Of a stretch of DNA of 64,000 nucleotides, positions 23,990 to 32,390 are shown in pieces. The translations under genes and the position numbers were made by a program. The notes beneath the pieces were generated by a model. The model ran no database searches and had not been told where the DNA came from. It worked only from the letters and a program-made list of their open reading frames with translations. Position 1 is the first letter of the stretch; each line of letters opens with the position of its first letter. The DNA lies in contig CAMEBF010000006.1 of the NCBI GenBank assembly GCA_945912145.1, forward strand, positions 36,229 through 100,228. Direction: 5' to 3'. Origin of the DNA: an uncultured Clostridia bacterium (GTDB lineage Bacteria; Bacillota; Clostridia; Oscillospirales; Acutalibacteraceae).

Positions 23990-24514
23990 ATGGAAGAAAA
24001 GAAACCCCAACTCTCAAAAAAGGAGAATCTTCTGCAGGCGGTGAAATTCACGCTTTTTTCGCTGTCGGCAGGCCTGATCCAGATCATCACGGACACGATT
24101 CTGAACGAAGTGCCGCAGCGTCTGTTTCACTTCAAGCTCTCCTATTGGGCTTGCTATCTGCCGGCGCTTGTGCTCTCCGTGCTCTGGAATTTCACGTTCA
24201 ACCGCAAATTCACCTTCAAATCCGCGAACAACGTGCCCATCGCGATGCTGAAAGTCGCCGCATATTACGCCGTTTTTACCCCGGTTTCCACGGTTCTCGG
24301 CAACATGGCGGCGGAGCATTTCAACGCGGCGGAGCACAATGTCGTCAACTATGTAATCCTGATCGTCACGATGCTGATAAACTTCGTCACGGAGTTCCTG
24401 TTTGACCGCTTTGTCGTCTTCCGCAACTCCATCAACACCAACGACCTTGCGAAAAAAGAGCAGGAGAAACAGCAGAACGCCGAAAAGGAATCCGAAACGA
24501 CGACCGCCGGATAA
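23990..24514 (+). CDS. GtrA family membrane protein
   Basis: 174 residues, four transmembrane helices. Signature WNFTFNRKFTFKS after helix 2 and EFLFDRFVVFRNSI after helix 4, as in GtrA/flippase-associated proteins that help move lipid-linked sugars or take part in teichoic acid and surface polysaccharide decoration. Charged Lys/Glu tail in the cytosol. RBS AAAGGA. Confidence 0.85.
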   Translation: MEEKKPQLSKKENLLQAVKFTLFSLSAGLIQIITDTILNEVPQRLFHFKLSYWACYLPALVLSVLWNFTFNRKFTFKSANNVPIAMLKVAAYYAVFTPVSTVLGNMAAEHFNAAEHNVVNYVILIVTMLINFVTEFLFDRFVVFRNSINTNDLAKKEQEKQQNAEKESETTTAG

Positions 24515-24549
24515 CGGCTTGCTCCTTTTGTGGTTTCCTATAACAATCT

Positions 24550-24593
24550 GACCGCGGAAAATGGTTGCAACATTTTTCGCGGTCTTGTTTTTT
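24550..24593 (+). terminator. Terminator between gtrA-like and blaR-like genes
   Basis: GACCGCG..AAAATG / CATTTTTCGCGGTC long stem followed by TTGTTTTTT. Its T-tract meets the end of the convergent BlaR-like gene, so it may serve both directions only weakly. Confidence 0.8.
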
Positions 24594-26229
24594 ATGGCCG
24601 GAATACGGCACCGTGCGGAACAGGAGAGCTGACACTCTGATCCTCGCCGGAATACCGGTATGACGGGATCGGCGACGAACGGGAAGCGTCAAAAACGAAT
24701 TCATCTGCGTTCTGTACCCGGAAAACATAGGTTTTTGCGCTGTCATCACAGATAAGCGTCAGGGTATCGTCCGTCAGCTCATACCGTCCGGCAGCGATCG
24801 TACTGCTGAACGCGGAGTAGGTAAACTGAAACGTATCGTCCGTCTGCGACAACAGAATGGTCGGTTTGATCGGTTCTTCTGACGATTCATAACGGTATGC
24901 GCGGCACTGCGACTCCGCCTTACCGTCGGCTGACAGCTTCATGGATTCCATCACATATTCCGCGGGATATCCCGGAATCGTCGCGGCGATGACCGATCCG
25001 TTTTTCAGTACAGCGATCAGATGCAGGAAATTATATTCATCACGTGAGGCGTAAAGCCGATGCACGCCGACCGCACGGTCATACACAGGCAGCGTCTCTT
25101 TAACCAGATCGAAGCACGTCGCTTCCTCTGCGTTTGCCTCATGAAGAATACCGCGATCCGTTGTATCGGCTCCGTAGCTCGTCAGCAGATGCATTTCCTG
25201 TGTGACCGTATAGCGCATGGAATCCTTATCTTCACGGTTAGCTCTGTCCGCGCCGATGACATCGCTGTAATAAAATTTCCTGACACGATAAGACGTATTG
25301 GCAAGAGTATCGGGAAGCGGCTCGGTCATAAAGCCGACAAGCAGAACGAAAGCCGCGAGCACCGTCAGCAGAACGAGCCAGAACGCCGGTTTCTTATAGT
25401 GCAGAACGGCTTTGATACGAGCCTTGACGCCGATCTCGCCGAACGCCAACGGACAGGCGGAAATCCTTTCACGCGGGACGCTGCAGCGCAGAAGCGCCGA
25501 CATATAGGCTTTTTTCCGTTCGGGCTGCATATCGCGAATGACACGCTCATCGCACGCCAACTCCAGATCGCGGCAAAACAACCAATAGCCGAGCCACAGA
25601 AGCGGCGAAAACCAATACACCGAAAGCAGCGCAAAACCAAGCGGTTTCCAAAGGTGATCGCCGCGTTTCAGATGCGCCGTCTCATGCAGCAGGACACAGT
25701 CCGCTTCCGTTTCGGACAGCGACGACGGCAAAATGATACGGGGACGCATGATGCCGAAGCAAAACGGAACATCAACGTCATCGCAGAGCCGGATATTATC
25801 CCGAAGACGCATGGCGGTGCGCACCTTTTTCCGCACAAGAGCATAACTCACCGCAGCATACAAAAGCATGACCGCCATCCCCACGATCCATACGACCGCC
25901 AAAACACGAAAAACGTTTTCCGTCGGAATCGTACTGTTTGCGACGTTTCCAGCAGCGACAACCGATTCTGTCTGCAAATCAGGGAAGATCGCATTCTGCT
26001 CCGTTTGCGAGGAAACAAACGCAGACGGCAGATCTTTGGATCCGGGCATCAGGCTGAATGCGCTTCCGAACGAAAACGGCACGAGCAGACGAAGCGCGAC
26101 CAACGCCCACAGCGCGCACAGCAGGGACTTCGGCGCTTTTTTCAAAAGCAGACGGATCGCCGCGACGGCGAGTACCAAAAGGCTTCCGCCGAGGCTCAGG
26201 GAAAGAAGCTTTGTCAAAACAAATTCCAT
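24592..26229 (-). CDS. BlaR1/MecR1-type M56 metallopeptidase antirepressor
   Basis: 545 residues. ATG at 26229 is preferred because GGGGAGG is 7 bases before it; the ATG two codons up overlaps the repressor stop but is too near the RBS. Membrane helices flank the zinc protease motif HETAH (LLHETAHLKRGDHLWK) and ELACDERV. The extracellular C-terminal part, about 220 residues, is not a penicillin-binding domain, so the sensed ligand is likely not a beta-lactam. It should cleave or inactivate the BlaI-like repressor encoded just upstream. Confidence 0.85.
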   Translation of the reverse strand: MEFVLTKLLSLSLGGSLLVLAVAAIRLLLKKAPKSLLCALWALVALRLLVPFSFGSAFSLMPGSKDLPSAFVSSQTEQNAIFPDLQTESVVAAGNVANSTIPTENVFRVLAVVWIVGMAVMLLYAAVSYALVRKKVRTAMRLRDNIRLCDDVDVPFCFGIMRPRIILPSSLSETEADCVLLHETAHLKRGDHLWKPLGFALLSVYWFSPLLWLGYWLFCRDLELACDERVIRDMQPERKKAYMSALLRCSVPRERISACPLAFGEIGVKARIKAVLHYKKPAFWLVLLTVLAAFVLLVGFMTEPLPDTLANTSYRVRKFYYSDVIGADRANREDKDSMRYTVTQEMHLLTSYGADTTDRGILHEANAEEATCFDLVKETLPVYDRAVGVHRLYASRDEYNFLHLIAVLKNGSVIAATIPGYPAEYVMESMKLSADGKAESQCRAYRYESSEEPIKPTILLSQTDDTFQFTYSAFSSTIAAGRYELTDDTLTLICDDSAKTYVFRVQNADEFVFDASRSSPIPSYRYSGEDQSVSSPVPHGAVFRP

Positions 26230-26231
26230 GC

Positions 26232-26603
26232 TCATTCCTCCCCGTACTCGTCAATCATGCGCCGCAGCTCGTCAACCTCCTCCTGCGACAGACGTTTCCG
26301 TTTGGTAAAAGCGGCAAAAAACGCCGGCAGCGAACCGTCAAAGGTCTCCTCAACGAACTGTTCGCTTTGCTGCGCGGCAAACTCCTCCTTGGAAATACGC
26401 GACGATACCACGCCGTTCTGATTCTGAAACAGCCCTTTTTCGCACAGCTTGCGTAAAACGGTATAGGTCGTGGGCTTTTTCCATGACAGCTCCCGTTCGC
26501 AAAGGCGCACCAGTTCGCCCGACGGCAGCGGCTCATGCTGCCAGATGATGTCGGCAAACCGCGCTTCGACTTCGCCGAGCGTCCTGATCTTTTTGTCTTT
26601 CAT
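26232..26603 (-). CDS. BlaI/MecI/CopY-type repressor
   Basis: 123 residues. Winged helix with the family segment WKKPTTYTVLRKLCEKGLF and an acidic dimerisation tail. It controls its own operon through two near-identical palindromes in the promoter region, and is the partner of the M56 protease encoded next. Confidence 0.9.
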   Translation of the reverse strand: MKDKKIRTLGEVEARFADIIWQHEPLPSGELVRLCERELSWKKPTTYTVLRKLCEKGLFQNQNGVVSSRISKEEFAAQQSEQFVEETFDGSLPAFFAAFTKRKRLSQEEVDELRRMIDEYGEE

Positions 26604-26621
26604 AAAGAATTCCTCCTTTTC

Positions 26622-26677
26622 GGTTTATCATCAATAAACCACGGTTTTAGTTTATCATGAATAAACCAATTTGTCAA
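26622..26677 (-). promoter_or_regulatory. BlaI-type promoter with two operators
   Basis: Minus strand TTGACA (26672-26677), 17 bp, TAAACT (26649-26654). Palindrome GGTTTATcatcAATAAACC at 26622-26640 and AGTTTATcatgAATAAACC at 26649-26667, centres 27 bp apart. The second spans the spacer and -10; the first lies just downstream of the start of transcription. Confidence 0.8.
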
Positions 26678-26691
26678 GAACTTTTTGATAT

Positions 26692-26723
26692 AAAAAAAAC
26701 GGACGGCAAAATGCTGTCCGTTT
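26692..26723 (-). terminator. nfo terminator
   Basis: AAACGGAC..GC / GC..GTCCGTTT stem followed on the minus strand by eight Ts; 9 bp after the nfo stop. Confidence 0.8.
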
Positions 26724-26732
26724 GATTCCTTG

Positions 26733-27560
26733 TTAATACTGTTCTTTCACCATCGCGATCTCTTTTGCGTAGCCGTCTATATCGTTCGGCGTTTCGAGGT
26801 TGATCGGTAGTCCTGCAAGAGCGGGTAATTTGATAAACTTCATCAGCGCGTCGAAGCCGATTTCTCCCTCTCCCAGTTTTGCATGGCGATCCTTGTGCGC
26901 GCCGATGGGATTCAGGCTGTCGTTGAGATGAATCGCCTTGAGCCTGTCAAGTCCGATCACCTTGTCAAATTCGTCGAGCACGGCCTCCGGCTCGTGAATG
27001 ATGTCGTAGCCGCCGTCGGAAATATGGCAGGTGTCAAGGCAAACACCGAGCTTGTCTTTAAGATCAACCCTGTCGATGATGGCGCGAAGCTCCTCAAAGC
27101 TTCTGCCGATTTCGCTGCCCTTTCCTGCCATTGTTTCGAGCAGAACCGTTGTCGTCATCTCCGGGAACAGCACTTCATTGAGAACATCGGCAATCAGCTC
27201 GGTTCCCTTTTCCGCGCCCTGCCCGACATGACTGCCCGGGTGGAAATTATAATAATTGCCCGGCACATATTCCATACGCATCAGATCGTCCCGGAACGTC
27301 TCGAGCGCAAAGGTGCGGATTCTCTCTTCCGCAGCTGCGGCGTTGAGCGTATACGGCGCGTGCGCGACGATTTTACCGAAAGCATGCTCCTTTGCGAACG
27401 CGAGATAGGCGTTCACGTCGGCTTCGTCAATCGCTTTGGCCTTGCCGCCTCTGGGATTGCGCGTAAAGAACTGAAACGTGTTGGCTCCGATTGCCGCCGC
27501 CTGCTCACCCATCGCGAGAAAGCCCTTTGACGACGATAAATGACACCCGATATATAACAT
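26733..27560 (-). CDS. nfo: Deoxyribonuclease IV (AP endonuclease)
   Basis: 275 residues, full family length. TIM barrel with the three-zinc ligands in [28 protein letters not shown], and [26 protein letters not shown], and a last LETP. Cleaves DNA at abasic sites in base-excision repair. Follows the metal ATPase gene by 3 bp and is probably co-transcribed with it. Confidence 0.93.
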   Translation of the reverse strand: MLYIGCHLSSSKGFLAMGEQAAAIGANTFQFFTRNPRGGKAKAIDEADVNAYLAFAKEHAFGKIVAHAPYTLNAAAAEERIRTFALETFRDDLMRMEYVPGNYYNFHPGSHVGQGAEKGTELIADVLNEVLFPEMTTTVLLETMAGKGSEIGRSFEELRAIIDRVDLKDKLGVCLDTCHISDGGYDIIHEPEAVLDEFDKVIGLDRLKAIHLNDSLNPIGAHKDRHAKLGEGEIGFDALMKFIKLPALAGLPINLETPNDIDGYAKEIAMVKEQY

Positions 27561-27563
27561 AAA

Positions 27564-29402
27564 TTACTCCTTCCCCGATAATGCCCGGAACGAATTGAGC
27601 ACCGCCAGCACCATAACGCCGACGTCGCCGAAGACCGCTACCCCCATACCCACGACGTTCAGTGAGCAGAGAATCAGAATCGCGATTTTGATGACAAGCG
27701 ACAGTATGATATTTTCTTTCGCGATCCGCATGGTCTTTTTCGCGATCGTGACCGCCGTCCCGATCTTCGACGGCTCGTCGGTCATAATCACCACGTCCGC
27801 CGCCTCAATCGCCGCGTCAGAACCGAGCGCGCCCATCGCGATGCCGACATCGGCTCTCGCCAAAACCGGTGCGTCGTTGATGCCGTCGCCGACATAGATA
27901 GTCTTGCCGCGTTGTGACGCATTCGCCATGACTTCTTCGAGCTTCGACACCTTATCCCCCGGCAGTAGCTCGCTGTAAACCGCGTCGAATCCCAACTCTT
28001 TCGCGACTCTCTCCGCCGTCTCTTTCGTGTCGCCCGTGAGCATGACCGTCTTTTTCAGACCGCATTGCCGCAGCGTCCCGGCAAGTGTTTTCGCATCCGC
28101 TTTGATCTCGTCCGCAATGACGATGCTGCCCGCGAATACGCCATCGATCGCCGTATAGACAACCGTGCCGCCGTCCGCTTTTTCATACGGAATCTGTCCG
28201 GATTCCATCAGCCTGCCGTTGCCGACCAGCACATTTTTGCCGTCAATTTTTGCTGATACGCCGTGTCCGGCGATCTCCTCAGCGGATTCAATTCTGTCAG
28301 ATGAAACCGGCGTTTTGCAAGCCTCACGCAGAGACTGCGCAATCGGGTGCGACGAAATGCTCTCCGCTGTCGCTGCCGTTTCGAGCAGCTCGTCTGCCGT
28401 CATGCCGACAGGGTGAACCTCCCGCACGGCAAAGACGCCTTTCGTCAGCGTTCCCGTTTTATCAAAGACGGCGTTCTCCGCCTGCGACAAACTCTCCAGA
28501 TAGCTGCCGCCCTTGACTAAGATACCCTTTTTCGCCGCGCCGCCGATGCCACCGAAAAACGCAAGCGGCACGGAAATGACGAGTGCGCACGGACAGGAGA
28601 CAACCAGGAACGACAGTGCCCGATAAACATAATCGCGGAATGTCGCTCCCTCGATCAGCAGCGGCGGCAGAACCGCCAGAAGTAATGCCAGAGCGAGCAC
28701 GATGGGCGTATAATATTTGGCGAATTTCGTAATGAATTTTTCGGATTTTGATTTTTTCGCCGACGCCGTCTCGACCAGATCGAGAATGCGGCTGACCGTC
28801 GAATCCTCAAACGATTTCGTCACGCGCACCGTCAGCACGCCGTTCTGGTTGATACAGCCGCTGAGAATCTCCTCCCCGACTGCGACAGGACGCGGCACGG
28901 ATTCTCCCGTCAGCGCGGACGTATCGACAAACGAGCTTCCGCTTTCGACAATGCCGTCCAGCGGCACCTTTTCGCCGGCGGCGATGGAGATCAGCTCGCC
29001 GATCTGCACCTCGTCCGGGTCGATCTTCTGAATTTGTCCGTCCCGTACCACATTGGCGTATTCGGGACAAATATTCATCACATCGCTGATGGATTTTCTC
29101 GATTTTTTGACCGCATATTCCTCAAACAGCTCGCCGACGCGGTAAAACAGCATGACGAACACCGCTTCGGGATATTCCCTGATGCAGAATGCGCCGATCG
29201 CCGCGACGACCATCAGAGTGTTTTCATTAAAAATATTGCCTTTCGTGATGCCCTTGACCGCGCTGATGAGCACATCGAACGCGCTGACCGCAAACGCCGC
29301 AATAAACAGAATCAGTTTCACGACGGACAGCGTATCGGGCATCAGCATCGCCGCAATCAGCAGCACCGCACCGGACACAATGACGGCGATATCCTTTTTC
29401 AT
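27564..29402 (-). CDS. cadA: P1B-type heavy-metal ATPase (Zn/Cd/Pb class)
   Basis: 612 residues from the ATG at 29402 (GGGGGAG upstream). Membrane helices, the TGES actuator motif, the metal channel motif CPCALVIS, phosphorylation site DKTGTLTKG, and hinge GDGINDAPVLARADVGIAMG. The N-terminal metal-binding domain is missing; a free HMA protein is encoded just upstream and replaces it. With the ArsR/CadC-like regulator it forms a metal efflux operon. Confidence 0.88.
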   Translation of the reverse strand: MKKDIAVIVSGAVLLIAAMLMPDTLSVVKLILFIAAFAVSAFDVLISAVKGITKGNIFNENTLMVVAAIGAFCIREYPEAVFVMLFYRVGELFEEYAVKKSRKSISDVMNICPEYANVVRDGQIQKIDPDEVQIGELISIAAGEKVPLDGIVESGSSFVDTSALTGESVPRPVAVGEEILSGCINQNGVLTVRVTKSFEDSTVSRILDLVETASAKKSKSEKFITKFAKYYTPIVLALALLLAVLPPLLIEGATFRDYVYRALSFLVVSCPCALVISVPLAFFGGIGGAAKKGILVKGGSYLESLSQAENAVFDKTGTLTKGVFAVREVHPVGMTADELLETAATAESISSHPIAQSLREACKTPVSSDRIESAEEIAGHGVSAKIDGKNVLVGNGRLMESGQIPYEKADGGTVVYTAIDGVFAGSIVIADEIKADAKTLAGTLRQCGLKKTVMLTGDTKETAERVAKELGFDAVYSELLPGDKVSKLEEVMANASQRGKTIYVGDGINDAPVLARADVGIAMGALGSDAAIEAADVVIMTDEPSKIGTAVTIAKKTMRIAKENIILSLVIKIAILILCSLNVVGMGVAVFGDVGVMVLAVLNSFRALSGKE

Positions 29403-29427
29403 ATCTGCTCCCCCCCGAAAATGAATT

Positions 29428-29649
29428 TTATAAATACTCGATTTCGACGTCGGGCTCAATTTTGTGTACGATCTTTTCAATCTCGACCTTGATCACTTCG
29501 AACTTTTCTTCCTCGACGTCAAGGATCATTTTTTCCGTCAGAAAATTCACCGTGACGGACCCGACGCCTTTGATTTTCGCTACCTTGTCTTCGATTTTGG
29601 CGGCGCAGTTTGCGCAGCACAGATCATGCAGTTTGACTTTCTTTACCAT
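29428..29649 (-). CDS. Stand-alone HMA metal-binding protein
   Basis: 73 residues. ATG at 29649, with GAGG upstream. Heavy-metal-associated fold with the CCANCAAK site (CxxC) near the N-terminus and a basic/acidic alternation. Likely delivers Zn/Cd to the ATPase that lacks its own HMA domain. Confidence 0.85.
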   Translation of the reverse strand: MVKKVKLHDLCCANCAAKIEDKVAKIKGVGSVTVNFLTEKMILDVEEEKFEVIKVEIEKIVHKIEPDVEIEYL

Positions 29650-29661
29650 CACAAAAACCTC

Positions 29662-30030
29662 TCAATCTTTTTCTTTGATATGCTCAATGCCCATCTCGAT
29701 GATCCCGCGGACGTGATCGTCTTTCAGGGTATAATAGACATTTTTGCCGTCGCGGCGGGACTTGACCAGCTCGGCGTCCTTGAGCACCTTGAGCTGATGC
29801 GAGATCGCCGACTTCGTCATATTCAGAAGCGCCGACAGATCGCAGACGCACATCTCCTCGTTATCGAGCGCCGCCATAATCCGCATCCGGGTGCTGTCGC
29901 ACATCACCTTGAAGAAATCGGAAACGGCGTAGAGCACCTCCGTATCCTCCATCACGTCGCGCACATGATCGACAACCTCGCGGTGGATCACATCGCAATC
30001 GCACATTTCGCTGTGTTCGTGTATCGTCAT
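29662..30030 (-). CDS. cadC: ArsR/SmtB (CadC-like) metal-responsive repressor
   Basis: 122 residues from the ATG at 30030. N-terminal Cys pair in EMCDCDVIH, the helix-borne EMCVCDLSALL metal site, and the winged-helix motif SAISHQLKVLKDAELV, all as in CadC. Binds the paired inverted repeats in its promoter and releases when Cd/Zn/Pb bind. Confidence 0.88.
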   Translation of the reverse strand: MTIHEHSEMCDCDVIHREVVDHVRDVMEDTEVLYAVSDFFKVMCDSTRMRIMAALDNEEMCVCDLSALLNMTKSAISHQLKVLKDAELVKSRRDGKNVYYTLKDDHVRGIIEMGIEHIKEKD

Positions 30031-30055
30031 ATCGGTTCTCCTTTCAGTTGAACAG

Positions 30056-30113
30056 TTGAACAATCATTCAACTTTCTGGTATCATTATAGTTGAACAACT
30101 ATTCAATTGTCAA
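30056..30113 (-). promoter_or_regulatory. cadC operon promoter with two operators
   Basis: Minus strand TTGACA (30108-30113), 18 bp, TATAAT (30084-30089). Operator 1 TTGAACAACTATTCAA (30091-30106) fills the spacer; operator 2 TTGAACAATCATTCAA (30056-30071) lies downstream next to the RBS. Confidence 0.8.
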
Positions 30114-30249
30114 GAGGTTTTTGAAAATTTTTTTAATTTTTTCAAAAAAAAATACGCACCGTTAAAAATACGACGCGTCAAATTGCTGATGAATATTTTT
30201 TATCGACAGGGAATCAAGAAGGACGATTCGGACAAGAACAAAGAAAATC

Positions 30250-30278
30250 TTGACAAGTTTTGATAAATCCTGTATGAT
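30250..30278 (+). promoter_or_regulatory. Sense promoter, cassette A
   Basis: TTGACA (30250-30255), 17 bp, TATGAT (30273-30278). About 60 bases of leader before the ORF; the leader begins near TAGTCAAGAGGCGACCGC. Confidence 0.75.
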
Positions 30279-30320
30279 AAATCCGTAGTCAAGAGGCGAC
30301 CGCAGGCGGTTGGCGTAGAT

Positions 30321-30334
30321 CCTCCGAAAGGAGG
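30321..30334 (+). promoter_or_regulatory. SD-sequestering hairpin, cassette A
   Basis: CCTCC-GAAA-GGAGG: a perfect stem with a GNRA loop that buries the whole Shine-Dalgarno (followed by TGAT), 8 bases before the ATG. Such masking is common in type I toxin mRNAs. Confidence 0.8.
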
Positions 30335-30342
30335 TGATACTT

Positions 30343-30438
30343 ATGCCGATTACTTTAACTTTTCATGTTGGTAAATTTACATTTACTTTGACAATAAAGC
30401 TTAAAGCAAAGAGCAACAACCGCCACTCGGCAAAGTGA
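30343..30438 (+). CDS. 31-aa basic peptide, putative type I toxin, copy A
   Basis: Reads MPITLTFHVGKFTFTLTIK, then a basic tail ending NNRHSAK. Alternating small and bulky residues suggest a short beta-type amphipathic or membrane-active peptide rather than a helix. Copy B differs at only two positions (Leu16 to Val, Leu20 to Ala), although surrounding DNA has diverged more, which points to selection on the peptide. No family name that I can assign with certainty. Confidence 0.7.
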   Translation: MPITLTFHVGKFTFTLTIKLKAKSNNRHSAK

Positions 30439-30495
30439 CGGTTGTCAAATTAAATAAAACAACTTTTCGCTAACCGCAAAAAACGGTTACCTCTT
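30398..30495 (-). ncRNA. Antisense RNA, cassette A
   Basis: Minus promoter TTGACA (30525-30530), 17 bp, TATACT (30502-30507). Transcript would start near 30495, contain the hairpin TAACCG..CGGTTA, and end at the stem CAACCG.CACT / AGTG.CGGTTG (30415-30444) followed by TTGCTCTTTGC. It overlaps the last part of the toxin ORF, so it could block it by base pairing. Confidence 0.65.
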
Positions 30496-30558
30496 GATTA
30501 CAGTATACTACTTCCGAATCGTTTTGTCAAGTACGGCAAAACGATTTTCTTTTTCTGA

Positions 30559-30587
30559 TTGATAATATCGGCAGATCGTGGTACAAT
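30559..30587 (+). promoter_or_regulatory. Promoter of the M3 peptidase gene
   Basis: TTGATA (30559-30564), 17 bp, TACAAT (30582-30587), 20 bp before the chosen ATG. Confidence 0.6.
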
Positions 30588-30606
30588 GAAAAACGGAGAT
30601 GATACC

Positions 30607-32286
30607 ATGAAAGTTTCTGAAATCCCTTATAAAAGATATACCATAGAAGAGGGACGTGCGCAGTTCGCCGAATTTGAAACAGCGGCGAAGAACGCCGTCT
30701 CGGCGGACGGTCTCATCGTAGCGCGGAAGAAAGCGCTGAAAATGATGAACGATTATCAGACAGCGGCGGCGCTTGCCAACTGCCGCTTCACGCTGAACAC
30801 GGCGGACGAATTTTACAAGGCCGAGATGGATTATTACGATCAGGCGGGGCCGCTGTTTGAAGAGCTGTTCACCCGCTACGCGGACATCATGCTCTCGTCG
30901 CCCTACCGCAACGAAGCGGAGCAAAAGCTCAACCCGCAGATTTTCCGCAAGCTGGAGGCGCAGAAGAAATCCTTTGATCCCGTTATCACCGAGGAATCGC
31001 AGCAGGAAAACGCGCTTGTGACCGAATATTCACAGTTCATGTCGGCGCTGGAATTTAATTTTGACGGCAAAAAAATGCCGCTGTCCGTATTGCGCGGATA
31101 CTTAGAGAACGACGACCGGGAAATCCGCCGCAAAGCCGCCGTCGCCATCGGTAAAGGGCTCGGCGCGAACCGCGACACGCTCGACGATCTGTATGACCGT
31201 CTGGTTAAAATCCGCGACCGCATGGCGAAAAAAATGGGCTACCAAAACTTCGTCGAGCTGGGCTACTACCGCATGGGACGCACGGACTACACGCCGGAGA
31301 TGATCAAAACCTTCCGCGAAAACGTAAAAAAAGATCTGGTGCCGCGTATCGCGAAGCTCAAAAAAGAGATCGCAGATGAACTCGGAATCGACAACATCAT
31401 GTTTTTCGACAACGACATCTACTTCCAAGGCGAGACGCCGAAGCCGACGGGAGACGCCGACGAGATCTTCCAAAGTGCGCAGAAGATGTACGACGATATG
31501 TCGCCCGAGATCGGCGCATTCATGCGCTCCATGCGTGAAAACGAGGCGTTCGACGTGCTCGCAAGACCCAACAAATGGGGCGGCGGCTACTGCACGAGCT
31601 TCAACAATTTCAAACAGCCGTTCATTCTCGCGAACTTCAACGGCACGACCGGCGACGTGGACGTCATCACCCATGAATTCGGTCACGCGTTAGCGGCGCA
31701 TTACGTCTACGAATACGGCGATGAAGAGCTTGATGTCGGCGGCATGGAGACGGCGGAATGCCATTCCATGAGCATGGAATTTCTCTCATGGAAATATATG
31801 GACAAATTCTTCGGCAAGGACGCCGACCGCTACCGCAAAAAGCATCTGCTCGACGCATTGAGCTTCATTCCCTATGGCGTGATCGTCGATGAATTTCAGC
31901 ACATTGTCTACGCGCACCCCGAATACACCCCGGAAGAACGCAAGCAGGCGTATCTCGAGCTGGAAAAAGAATACCGTCCGTACCTCTCCTTTGACGGCAT
32001 TCCCTATCTCGAGGAGGGTACACGCTGGCAGTATCAGATGCACATCTACGAAAGCCCGTTTTATTATATAGATTACTGTCTCGCGCAGACCGTCGCACTC
32101 GGTTTTCTCATCAAATCGCGTGAAGACTACGACGACGCGCTGAAAACGTATCTGGCGTTCAGCAAAAAAGGCGGCACGAAGGCGTTCGGAACGCTTGTCG
32201 AAGAAGCCGGACTTCCCTCACCCTTTGCCGACGGCGCGCTGAAAACACTTGCCGAAAAGGTCATGCAGATCGCCGAAACGCTGTAA
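30607..32286 (+). CDS. M3 family oligoendopeptidase (PepF/thimet type)
   Basis: 559 residues from the ATG at 30607; earlier in-frame starts overlap the promoter. Mostly helical with the zinc site HEFGH near residue 355 and the third ligand in the following AECHSMSMEFLSW. Cleaves short peptides in the cytosol. Its length and the VDEFQHIVY segment fit the M3 subfamily of Firmicutes. Confidence 0.9.
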   Translation: MKVSEIPYKRYTIEEGRAQFAEFETAAKNAVSADGLIVARKKALKMMNDYQTAAALANCRFTLNTADEFYKAEMDYYDQAGPLFEELFTRYADIMLSSPYRNEAEQKLNPQIFRKLEAQKKSFDPVITEESQQENALVTEYSQFMSALEFNFDGKKMPLSVLRGYLENDDREIRRKAAVAIGKGLGANRDTLDDLYDRLVKIRDRMAKKMGYQNFVELGYYRMGRTDYTPEMIKTFRENVKKDLVPRIAKLKKEIADELGIDNIMFFDNDIYFQGETPKPTGDADEIFQSAQKMYDDMSPEIGAFMRSMRENEAFDVLARPNKWGGGYCTSFNNFKQPFILANFNGTTGDVDVITHEFGHALAAHYVYEYGDEELDVGGMETAECHSMSMEFLSWKYMDKFFGKDADRYRKKHLLDALSFIPYGVIVDEFQHIVYAHPEYTPEERKQAYLELEKEYRPYLSFDGIPYLEEGTRWQYQMHIYESPFYYIDYCLAQTVALGFLIKSREDYDDALKTYLAFSKKGGTKAFGTLVEEAGLPSPFADGALKTLAEKVMQIAETL

Positions 32287-32390
32287 AACTTTCCGATTTT
32301 CCAAAAATATTGCATTTTGCTCTTTATTTTTCCTGAAATGTGTGATAGAATAGATGTGTATACGATAAGATTTTCAGGAAGGATTCCGTT

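Larger units (their letters stand above)
30196..30540. repeat. Type I toxin-antitoxin-like cassette, copy A
   Basis: Direct counterpart of 40825-41168 in the opposite orientation. Conserved between copies: both promoters, the SD hairpin, the 31-codon ORF, the 3' hairpin and the antisense 5' region. Upstream sequence (ATCGACAGGGAATCA type) is shared too, so the whole module was duplicated or moved. Confidence 0.8.
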
